From Bacteriovoracaceae bacterium UBA7317 (lineage in GTDB: Bacteria; Bdellovibrionota; Bacteriovoracia; Bacteriovoracales; Bacteriovoracaceae), in contig DKQD01000175.1 in NCBI GenBank assembly GCA_002474345.1, positions 1 to 6,628 of the forward strand: a stretch of 6,628 nucleotides of DNA, read 5' to 3'. The translations under genes were made by a program, and so were the position numbers. Of this stretch, positions 1 through 5,213 are shown one piece after another. Every line of letters starts with the position of its first letter. The first letter of the stretch is position 1. The notes under the pieces are model-generated. The model was not told the DNA's origin. It was given only the letters and a program-made list of their open reading frames with translations, and did no database searches.

Positions 1-687
1 TTCCTTTTCATTTTTGTTTTTTATAATAGTTTGAATCCGACCCTCTAATTGGTCTTTCATTTTATTAAGGGTGTGTCCTAATTGTTTAATTTCTTTATAT
101 TGCCTTTTTTTAATTAAAATCTTTGAAGAAAAATCGCCTTCAGCAATTTTTAAGGCGTAATTTCTCATGGATTTCAAGGGACGGATAATCTTTTTAGTTA
201 GGGTATAGTTTAAAATAAAAAAGGAGGCCAATAATGTTGAAGTCATTATACCCATCAAAAGAAAGATATATTTAAGTTCCTGATAGTAGCGGGAAAGAGG
301 CTTTGAAGCTTTTAAATAACCCAAGTTATTTTGGGCCACTTTAAGAGGTAAGACCAAGTTAATAAAATCTTTCTCTTTATCCATATGAGGAAGGCTTGCT
401 GAAAAAACAGGGTCCTTCTGAGGATCAAGGAGAGTAAGGTTAAGGTCCAGTTTTAGAGAATCGGAAATCATTTTTTCTTTTAACATTGCTAAAGCGTTGT
501 CAGCTAGATCTCTAGAATAGTCCTGTTGAAGGATTGCAGATTTATTTAAGAGGATCTCTTTTTGTTTCTTATGTGTGTATGACTTAAGACTAAACCCAAA
601 AAAGAAAAGAAGAATGAGCATTAGGCCGACAAGAGGACCCCAGAAGTAGGGAAAATAAAGGCTTTTTATAATTTTGCTCTTTTCCAT
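1..687 (-). CDS. Sensor histidine kinase, N-terminal 229 residues (cut by window edge)
   Basis: This is the sensor half of a two-component system; it would autophosphorylate on a histidine and pass the phosphate to the response regulator encoded just upstream. The visible part has a short cytoplasmic N-terminus, a first membrane helix at about residues 13-35, an extracytoplasmic sensor region of about 100 residues (36-138), a second helix at about 139-162 and a HAMP linker at about 163-215 (IIRPLKSM, then IAEGDF, then the second HAMP helix). The H-box and ATP-binding domain lie beyond base 1. The start ATG (685-687) is 6 nt after the regulator's stop codon and has no clear Shine-Dalgarno, which suggests translational coupling. 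The layout resembles PhoR-type kinases, but the sensor region shows no ligand-specific motif I recognise, so the signal is unknown. Confidence 0.88.
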   Translation of the reverse strand, partial: MEKSKIIKSLYFPYFWGPLVGLMLILLFFFGFSLKSYTHKKQKEILLNKSAILQQDYSRDLADNALAMLKEKMISDSLKLDLNLTLLDPQKDPVFSASLPHMDKEKDFINLVLPLKVAQNNLGYLKASKPLSRYYQELKYIFLLMGIMTSTLLASFFILNYTLTKKIIRPLKSMRNYALKIAEGDFSSKILIKKRQYKEIKQLGHTLNKMKDQLEGRIQTIIKNKNEKE

Positions 688-693
688 ATATTT

Positions 694-1395
694 TTAAAGA
701 GGGGTAACGTTTTCTTGAAATCTATACCCTACACCACGAACAGTTTCTATGAGGTGACCTTGGTCTCCCATTTTTTTTCTAAGATTAACAATCTGAACGT
801 CAACGGACCTGTCAGTTATGGCGTGATTTTCTCCCCTAATAGAATCAACTATCTGACCTCTTGTAAAAACCCATCCGGACTTCTGTGCAAGAAGGTGGAG
901 GATTTGGAACTCTGTATAGGTCAACTTTAGCTCAGTGTCCCTTATGAAAGTTTTTCTTTTTGAAAGGTCAATTCTAATGTCATTAAGCGTGAAGACATTT
1001 TTTTGGCTTTTAACAGTGTTTTTAGAACGCCTTAAAACAGCTTTTATTCTCGCTAGCAGAACTTTTGGACTAAAAGGTTTGGTAATATAATCATCCGCTC
1101 CAACTTCGAGTCCTTTGATGACATCTTCTTCTTCACCCTTGGCCGTAAGCATAATGATTGGAATTTTTTTGGTTTGTGGGTCATTTTTCAAACGTTCACA
1201 AACCTCAAAACCATCCATCTTTGGAAGCATAACATCAAGCACGATAAGTTCAGGCAATTCTTTGGTGGCGACATCGACCGCGGTTTGTCCATCAGAGGCC
1301 AGAAGAACCTGATACCGTTCTTTGAAAAGGTTAAAGTGAACCATTTCGCGGATATCCTCTTCATCTTCGACTAGGAGAACTTTAATTGTTTCCAT
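694..1395 (-). CDS. PhoB/OmpR-family response regulator transcription factor
   Basis: This is a cytoplasmic DNA-binding regulator switched by phosphorylation, very probably by the adjacent kinase. The receiver domain spans residues 1-122, with acidic pocket E10/D11, phospho-acceptor D54 in VLDVMLP, switch T84 (MLTA) and K106 (TKPF), so all catalytic residues are present. A winged-helix effector domain follows at about 135-227, with LTYTEFQIL, the recognition helix region DRSVDVQIVNLRKKMG and the closing ETVRGVGYRF. At 233 aa it has the normal family length. The start is supported by a GGAGGG Shine-Dalgarno (1403-1408) 7 nt upstream. The overall pattern is closest to PhoB-type regulators, but without phosphate genes nearby the regulon cannot be inferred and a gene symbol is withheld. 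Confidence 0.95.
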   Translation of the reverse strand: METIKVLLVEDEEDIREMVHFNLFKERYQVLLASDGQTAVDVATKELPELIVLDVMLPKMDGFEVCERLKNDPQTKKIPIIMLTAKGEEEDVIKGLEVGADDYITKPFSPKVLLARIKAVLRRSKNTVKSQKNVFTLNDIRIDLSKRKTFIRDTELKLTYTEFQILHLLAQKSGWVFTRGQIVDSIRGENHAITDRSVDVQIVNLRKKMGDQGHLIETVRGVGYRFQENVTPL

Positions 1396-1462
1396 ATGCC
1401 TACCCTCCAGACTTAGACCCGTTGTGTTTGTTAAACTTTGGGCTTGGACTTTTCAGAAGTGA

Positions 1463-1468
1463 ATTCTA
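1463..1468 (-). promoter_or_regulatory. Candidate -10 element for the two-component operon
   Basis: TAGAAT on the minus strand (5 of 6 to the sigma-70 consensus) lies about 68 nt upstream of the response regulator start. No good -35 hexamer is found 16-18 bp upstream, which would fit an activator-dependent promoter or may mean the match is chance. Confidence 0.25.
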
Positions 1469-1512
1469 TGAAAGTTGTTCTACCACTTAGATTTTGACCT
1501 TGAAAAGTTTTT

Positions 1513-1548
1513 TTTTGTGAGGAGTTTCTTAAAAAAAGATTCACAAAA
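1513..1548. promoter_or_regulatory. Spaced inverted repeat in the divergent ssrA / two-component control region
   Basis: TTTTGTGA (1513-1520) and its exact reverse complement TCACAAAA (1541-1548) are separated by 20 bp, so the half-site centres are 28 bp apart, close to three helical turns. It lies between the divergent response regulator and tmRNA genes and could be a binding site for a dimeric or paired regulator. The surrounding DNA is very T/A-rich, so chance is possible. I see no convincing sigma-70 promoter for ssrA in 1560-1625. Confidence 0.25.
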
Positions 1549-1719
1549 TTCCATTTTTTGAGTTTGTCCTCTCGCGTAACTCATGGTACGTTCCCTTTCT
1601 TGCCCTAGTGGTATCTATTCTCTATGGGGGTGCCCTGGCTTCGACAGGGGACTGCGAGGTTTAATTTGCGTGTCTGGGTTGATCTCCCGGCCCAGTAAAA
1701 AGGAGATCAAACTATATTT

Positions 1720-1758
1720 GCTGAATCAAATGATTTTGCACCAGCGATGGCCGCTTAA
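1720..1758 (+). other. tmRNA tag-peptide reading frame
   Basis: Reading from GCT at 1720 gives AESNDFAPAMAA and then TAA (1756-1758). The resume codon is alanine and sits 11 nt after the putative pseudoknot 1. The tag ends in Met-Ala-Ala rather than the commoner Leu-Ala-Ala; the Ala-Ala end recognised by ClpXP-type proteases is kept. The exact resume codon is inferred from position and from the tag-like reading. Confidence 0.88.
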
Positions 1759-1984
1759 TTAGCGAATCCATTACTTGAGGGGCATGTCCCGATAAACAGA
1801 AACATGCAAGCAGGTTAAGGCGGCCTGTAAACTTGTCTTTCAGGAGTCGTCGGGTCTACCTGGTTAAAAAATCGCCGAGGTTTGCTGGGGATACAAAACC
1901 AGACAGCCTTGTTCCATGGCAATAATCTGGAACTACACACGTAGTAGGTTATTCTGAGAGTTCTTTGGACGTGGGTTCGATTCC

Positions 1985-1998
1985 CACCACCTCCACCA
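1985..1998 (+). repeat. attL-like core within the tmRNA 3' end
   Basis: CACCACCTCCACCA covers the last T-arm base pairs, the 3' acceptor strand, the discriminator and the CCA of ssrA. It is identical to 4348-4361. Confidence 0.65.
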
Positions 1999-2026
1999 TC
2001 AAAAAGTATACCTTTATCTAGAGTAG

Positions 2027-2191
2027 TTTTACATAAGAGATTTTGAACTTGGTGAAGCCTCAACTAAGCTAAAGATTGGAATTAAGAAGTTTGCAGAATG
2101 TTTAGGAGTTCATGATAAGTTTCATTACATTTTAACAACAACTACGATTTATAAATTAAACCAAAGGTTAGGTATTTGTAGCGACCTGTAG
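2027..2191 (+). pseudogene. 5'-truncated remnant of a small conserved-type protein gene
   Basis: An open frame of 54 codons ends at TAG (2189-2191) and starts directly after an in-frame TAG (2024-2026). It contains no ATG, GTG or TTG, so it cannot be an intact gene. The translation has protein character: an LGEA segment, then GIKKFAECLGVHDKFHYILT, then a basic tail. From memory this recalls a small uncharacterised family with an 'LAW-YLR ... EA ... G-KYHETIT' type pattern; that is unverified. The same frame left of the stop reads KVYLYLE, which also recalls that family and may be earlier decayed coding sequence. The relic's stop codon overlaps the left border repeat. It is probably what remains of an earlier insert at ssrA. 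Confidence 0.5.
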
Positions 2192-2222
2192 TTATTTCGA
2201 AATATAAATTAATAAAAACATT
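2177..2222 (+). repeat. Border repeat, copy 1 (between relic and betT)
   Basis: This copy holds TGTAGC at 2177 and TGTAGT at 2187 (10 bp apart), GAAATAT at 2199-2205 and AATAAAAACATT at 2211-2222. It aligns with 4287-4332 at roughly 37 of 47 positions by eye, the last 12 bases being identical. A degenerate core-like ACCACCACACA follows at 2242. The paired TGTAG motifs look like integrase arm-type sites. The copy lies upstream of betT and may also hold part of its promoter region. Confidence 0.6.
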
Positions 2223-2321
2223 AGTTTATATGACTTTGACTACCACCACACAGCGCATCATGTCTTAAGCATTGAATCATGCTAGTTTTTCTAAACTTTT
2301 CAATTCAATTTAAGGCAATCA
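2192..2321 (+). promoter_or_regulatory. betT upstream region
   Basis: This 130-bp AT-rich leader contains most of border repeat copy 1, TTGACT (2236-2241) and TTGAAT (2272-2277) as possible -35 boxes, and ATCATG twice (2257-2262 and 2276-2281, 19 bp apart). No -10 box with good spacing stands out, so the promoter is not resolved. The AAGG ribosome binding site is at 2312-2315. Confidence 0.25.
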
Positions 2322-4280
2322 ATGAACAATCAAAACATTAATAAGAACGTCTTTTTTAGTTCTGTTATTTTTATTTTATTACTAACTGCGGTCGCCTCAA
2401 TTTGGCCTACTGAGCTTGGCGAGTTTTTTAAAGAAGCACAAACAGTCATTGTTGCAAAGACAGGTTGGCTCTATGTCTTAACCGTTGGGACAATTATGTT
2501 TGTCTGTTTGTGGCTTATTACAAGTAGACTTGGCGATATCAAACTAGGCCCTGATCATGTTGACCCAGAGTACAGCAGTCTTTCATGGTTTACCATGTTG
2601 TTCTCTGCCGGCATGGGAATAGGACTCATGTTTTATGGAGTTGCTGAGCCATTAATGCATTTCTCATCGCCACCAATAGGTGAGCCGGGAACAATAGAAA
2701 GTGCTAAACAGGCAATGAAGATCACTTTTTTCCATTGGGGCCTCCATGCTTGGGCCGTGTACGCTTTTTTGGCAGTTATTCTCGCATACTTTTGTTATCG
2801 AAAAAATCTTCCTTTACTTCCTCGTTCAACTTTTCATCCTTTCATTGGCGATAAAATTCATGGTCGAATTGGCGATGCCATTGATACTTTTGCTGTTATC
2901 GGAACTATGTTTGGAGTTGCCACTTCACTTGGTCTCGGTGTGACTCAAGTGAATGCAGGGTTAAGTTATTTATTTGGTATAGAGCAAAGTGGAACGAACC
3001 AGGTTTTGTTGATTGCGGGTATTACTGCGATGGCAACTATATCTGTTGTCCTTGGACTTGATGGGGGGATTAAGAAATTATCAAATATCAATGTCATTTT
3101 GGCCACGGTCCTGATGGCTGCCATCCTCTTAATGGGAAGCACAGTTGATTTGCTTCAGGCTTATGTCCAAAACACTGGTGCTTACCTCTCAGATCTTGTT
3201 TATAAAACCTTTAATCTTTATGCTTATGAGAAAAAGGAATCTTGGATTGGTGGTTGGACGCTTCTTTATTGGGCGTGGTGGATTTCATGGTCACCATTTG
3301 TAGGAATGTTTATTGCTCGAATCTCTAAAGGAAGAACGATCCGTCAGTTTATGATTGGCGTTCTTTTTATTCCTGCTGGTTTTACTTTCTTGTGGATGAC
3401 AGTAATGGGTAACTCTGCTTTAGATATGGTTCTTGCTGGAGGAGCACCTGAGCTTGCTGAGGCTGTAAATAGTAATGTTGCAATTGCCTTGTTTAAGTTT
3501 TTTGAATACTTGCCATTTTCAACTGTCTTATCAGTGGTAGGTGTCATGTTGATTGTGACATTTTTTGTAAGTTCATCCGATAGTGGATCTCTTGTGATTG
3601 ATACTCTCGCTTCTGGTGGGGCTCATGAACCTCCTGTGTGGCAAAGAGTTTTTTGGGCGGTGACAGAAGGTGTGGTGGCTGCAACTTTATTGTTTGCGGG
3701 AGGGTTAGATGCTCTTCAAACCATGACAATACTTTCAGCTTTTCCTTTGATGATTGTATTTTTAGTTGGTGGATATGGATTTATTAAAACGTTAAAGGCC
3801 GATTATGATCTAATGCATGTAGTGCAAAATCATAATACAGTTGTTCAGTACTCTCAGGCATCAACAGACTGGAAGGAAAGACTAGATGCCTTGATCACTC
3901 ACCCTGCAAAAGATGAGGCCAAAAAGTTTTTGAAAGATACCGCTCAACCGGCATTTAATGACCTTAGAGATGAATTAGCAGACAAAGATTTAGAAGTAGA
4001 GCTTAAAAGAAAAGGTGATGAATCGATTTCTCTCGTGATAAAGAACGTCGATGTTGAAGACTTTGTTTATAATATTCGACTTCGTACTTTTGAAACACCT
4101 GACTACGCCCCAGAAGATCGTAATTCCTATGTACGCGCAGAAGTATTTTTACAAAGTGGTGGTCAAGATTACGATGTTTATGGTTACAACCAAGAACAGA
4201 TTGTTGCGGATTTTATTACTCAATATGAAAGACATTTTTACTTTCTTCATGTGAAAAACTCTGAAATTCACCAAAGTTAA
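2322..4280 (+). CDS. betT: BCCT-family transporter, BetT-like high-affinity choline transporter
   Basis: This is an inner-membrane secondary transporter of the betaine/choline/carnitine family, probably importing choline (proton-coupled in characterised BetT) or another quaternary ammonium osmolyte. At 652 aa it has about 12 hydrophobic segments between residues 12 and 490. The glycine-rich TM3 motif GMGIGLMFYGVAEP is at 97-110. The family signature GWTLLYWAWW is at 311-320, followed by SWSPFVG, giving the aromatic box W319/W320/W323. VSSSDSGS lies at 416-423. A cytoplasmic tail of about 160 residues (490-652), with WKERLDAL, a VELK / LVIKN region and QYERHFYFLH, matches the long regulatory C-terminus of E. 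coli BetT rather than the short tails of BetP or CaiT. The start is supported by AAGG (2312-2315), 6 nt upstream. No betA, betB or betI is adjacent, so choline oxidation genes, if any, lie elsewhere. It is the only intact gene inside the putative tmRNA island. Confidence 0.92.
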   Translation: MNNQNINKNVFFSSVIFILLLTAVASIWPTELGEFFKEAQTVIVAKTGWLYVLTVGTIMFVCLWLITSRLGDIKLGPDHVDPEYSSLSWFTMLFSAGMGIGLMFYGVAEPLMHFSSPPIGEPGTIESAKQAMKITFFHWGLHAWAVYAFLAVILAYFCYRKNLPLLPRSTFHPFIGDKIHGRIGDAIDTFAVIGTMFGVATSLGLGVTQVNAGLSYLFGIEQSGTNQVLLIAGITAMATISVVLGLDGGIKKLSNINVILATVLMAAILLMGSTVDLLQAYVQNTGAYLSDLVYKTFNLYAYEKKESWIGGWTLLYWAWWISWSPFVGMFIARISKGRTIRQFMIGVLFIPAGFTFLWMTVMGNSALDMVLAGGAPELAEAVNSNVAIALFKFFEYLPFSTVLSVVGVMLIVTFFVSSSDSGSLVIDTLASGGAHEPPVWQRVFWAVTEGVVAATLLFAGGLDALQTMTILSAFPLMIVFLVGGYGFIKTLKADYDLMHVVQNHNTVVQYSQASTDWKERLDALITHPAKDEAKKFLKDTAQPAFNDLRDELADKDLEVELKRKGDESISLVIKNVDVEDFVYNIRLRTFETPDYAPEDRNSYVRAEVFLQSGGQDYDVYGYNQEQIVADFITQYERHFYFLHVKNSEIHQS

Positions 4281-4286
4281 GTTTAA

Positions 4287-4332
4287 TGTAGTCATTTGTA
4301 GTGATTTGAAATATTGCTTCAATAAAAACATT
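4287..4332 (+). repeat. Border repeat, copy 2 (inside right island end)
   Basis: This copy begins 7 nt after the betT stop. TGTAGT occurs at 4287 and again at 4297, GAAATAT at 4308-4314 and AATAAAAACATT at 4321-4332. It is the counterpart of 2177-2222. The exact attR core follows 16 nt later, in the same order as copy 1 and its degenerate core. Confidence 0.6.
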
Positions 4333-4347
4333 TACTTGTGAGGGTTA

Positions 4348-4361
4348 CACCACCTCCACCA
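4348..4361 (+). repeat. attR-like copy of the tmRNA 3' end
   Basis: CACCACCTCCACCA is identical to bases 1985-1998 of ssrA, including the discriminator and CCA. It is not part of any tRNA-like structure here, because no matching acceptor strand or T-arm precedes it; only a GGGTT fragment (4342-4346) does. It ends 12 bp before the SDR stop codon. Confidence 0.65.
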
Positions 4362-4375
4362 AGATTTTAAAATCT
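4362..4375. terminator. Perfect palindrome at the island / chromosome junction
   Basis: AGATTTTAAAATCT is a perfect 14-bp palindrome directly abutting attR and overlapping the SDR stop codon. It is AT-only at its centre and lacks a following U-tract, so at best it is a weak terminator stem. Before integration it would have directly followed the tmRNA CCA end and could have served both convergent genes. Confidence 0.3.
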
Positions 4376-5078
4376 ATTGCTTATTATAGATTACCGGCAT
4401 TTGGTTTTTCCATTCGCTAAAAACGCCCTGGTCTGTCAACAAAGAGGCCATAAAGTGAGCTACATTGATTCGAGACGTTTTTCCAGCATCAAATATTGCA
4501 CTTCGAGTTGGAGACTGGTGTAGCTCATACTCTGAGACTTTATCTTTATCAATAAGACCATCAGGTCTTACGACAACCCACTCGACATTGGAGCCATTTG
4601 GGTATGTGAGACGTAAAACATCGCTGGCCTTCTCATTATCTAGGTGTGGAGGAACTAAAAGTCGAATAAGCCCTATAACTATTTTTTGTGCTGGGGAGAT
4701 AGGTTCGTTTAAGTCACGATTTCTGTTACCTGTTGTATTCATCAATACAAAGCGTATCGGAGACTTAGCTGTTGAACAGAGTCGCTTTACGGCCTCAGTC
4801 ACCAGTAGACGAGGTTTTCCATAGATTCCTTTGAAAGTCATGTTATGTCCAAGGCATGAACCGACACCCTGGCATCCTTGAATAAGCTCACTAAGTTTTT
4901 CATCACCAAAGTCAAGTAAAGCTCCTTCAATGACTTCACAGTTTTGATGTGTTCGAAGGTTTTCAGGTAGTTTATCTTTACTTCTTGCAATAGCGCGTAC
5001 CTCATGACCTTTTTCAAGAAGTTGTGAAACTAAAAGCTTTCCAGTGGCTCCGGTTGCACCGATAACAAGAAATTTCAT
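4374..5078 (-). CDS. Atypical SDR / NAD(P)-binding Rossmann protein (NmrA/SDRa type)
   Basis: This is a cytoplasmic protein of 234 aa with an N-terminal dinucleotide-binding fold: MKFLVIGATGATGKLL carries the GxxGxxG motif (G7, G10, G13). Basic residues R28 and R32 after strand 2 suggest NADP(H) preference. EVIEGALLD (48-56) is the strand leading to the conserved acidic residue, FVLMNTTG (110-117) is the next core strand and WVVVRPDGL (167-175) is the typical 'RPG/RPD' strand of this group. The classical YxxxK catalytic pair is not evident, so it may be a redox sensor, a reductase or an NAD(P)-binding regulator rather than a typical dehydrogenase. The start has GGAGG (5083-5087) 4 nt upstream. 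The gene stands alone, divergent from the GNAT gene, and its stop is next to the island border. Substrate is unknown. Confidence 0.88.
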   Translation of the reverse strand: MKFLVIGATGATGKLLVSQLLEKGHEVRAIARSKDKLPENLRTHQNCEVIEGALLDFGDEKLSELIQGCQGVGSCLGHNMTFKGIYGKPRLLVTEAVKRLCSTAKSPIRFVLMNTTGNRNRDLNEPISPAQKIVIGLIRLLVPPHLDNEKASDVLRLTYPNGSNVEWVVVRPDGLIDKDKVSEYELHQSPTRSAIFDAGKTSRINVAHFMASLLTDQGVFSEWKNQMPVIYNKQ

Positions 5079-5092
5079 TTTTCCTCCAAATG

Positions 5093-5106
5093 ACTACTAT
5101 GGTAGT
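5093..5106. promoter_or_regulatory. Small palindrome at the predicted SDR transcription start
   Basis: ACTAC-TATG-GTAGT is a 5-bp inverted repeat around a 4-nt centre. It falls at the predicted start of transcription of the SDR gene and just before its ribosome binding site, where a repressor operator or a 5'-UTR hairpin would act. It is short, so confidence is low. Confidence 0.3.
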
Positions 5107-5108
5107 TT

Positions 5109-5137
5109 ATTGTAATCTTTTAAAGAGATTAGGTCAG
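5109..5137 (-). promoter_or_regulatory. Sigma-70-type promoter for the SDR gene
   Basis: On the minus strand CTGACC (5132-5137, 4 of 6 to TTGACA) and TACAAT (5109-5114, 5 of 6 to TATAAT) are separated by 17 bp. Transcription would start near 5102, leaving a leader of about 24 nt that contains the GGAGG ribosome binding site. Confidence 0.5.
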
Positions 5138-5178
5138 AAAAATTTATGATTTAGGTCTATTCCTGCACTTTTAAAAAG

Positions 5179-5206
5179 TTGCAAAATTTCCTTTTTCTTG
5201 TAGACT
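5179..5206 (+). promoter_or_regulatory. Candidate promoter for the GNAT gene, close enough for a leaderless mRNA
   Basis: TTGCAA (5179-5184) and TAGACT (5201-5206), each 4 of 6 to consensus, are 16 bp apart. Transcription would begin at about 5213, on or next to the ATG at 5214, and there is no Shine-Dalgarno before that ATG. Confidence 0.3.
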
Positions 5207-5213
5207 TTTTTAT

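Larger units (their letters stand above)
1626..1998 (+). ncRNA. ssrA: Transfer-messenger RNA (tmRNA), one-piece
   Basis: tmRNA rescues ribosomes stalled on broken mRNA: charged with alanine and bound by SmpB, it enters the empty A site and supplies a short reading frame that tags the product for proteolysis. The 5' end GGGGGTG (1626-1632) pairs with CACCTCC (1988-1994), including the G3-U70 wobble recognised by alanyl-tRNA synthetase. The T arm is GTGGG-TTCGATT-CCCAC (1971-1987), followed by discriminator A1995 and an encoded CCA (1996-1998). The 5' region contains the conserved TGGCTTCGACAGGGG. A GATCTCC / GGAGATC stem (1681-1687 with 1702-1708) fits pseudoknot 1 and ends 11 nt before the tag resume codon. 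The length of 373 nt is normal. No rho-independent terminator follows; the 3' end doubles as an attachment site. Confidence 0.97.
1985..4361. mobile_element. Putative minimal genomic island at the tmRNA 3' end, integrase lost
   Basis: The final 14 bases of ssrA (1985-1998) are repeated exactly at 4348-4361, as expected for attL and attR of an element integrated into the tmRNA gene, a well-known target of tyrosine recombinases. Between them are a headless gene relic (2027-2191), two copies of a 46-bp border repeat and one intact gene, betT. No integrase, excisionase or other mobility gene remains. Integration keeps the tmRNA 3' end intact. Alternatives are a chance 14-mer match or an old tmRNA 3'-end duplication; the border repeats argue for the island reading. 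Confidence 0.6.

Noticed and set aside
1456..1480. Possible Pho box upstream of the response regulator (minus strand CTTTCAT-AGAA-TTCACTT)
   Set aside because: The first heptamer is close to CTGTCAT but the second is poor, and there are no phosphate genes nearby. Too weak to assert.
1600..1625. ssrA promoter with TTGCCC (1600-1605) as -35 box
   Set aside because: A -10 box at normal spacing would overlap the mature tmRNA 5' end; no alternative pair of boxes is convincing.
1815..2063. 82-codon minus-strand ORF antisense to the tmRNA 3' half
   Set aside because: It lies on the complement of a structural RNA; its GGGGGNRTHV stretch is the usual false translation of a T-arm and acceptor stem. 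Not a gene.
2322..2330. Later start codon for betT
   Set aside because: ATG 2322 has a suitably spaced AAGG and gives a normal N-terminus before the first membrane helix; no later start is better.
2177..4332. CRISPR or tandem-repeat array
   Set aside because: There are only two diverged copies about 2.1 kb apart, with a gene between them; the pattern fits element borders, not an array.
4465..4824. 119-codon plus-strand ORF inside the SDR gene
   Set aside because: It is fully antisense to a well-supported Rossmann-fold protein and shows no domain of its own.
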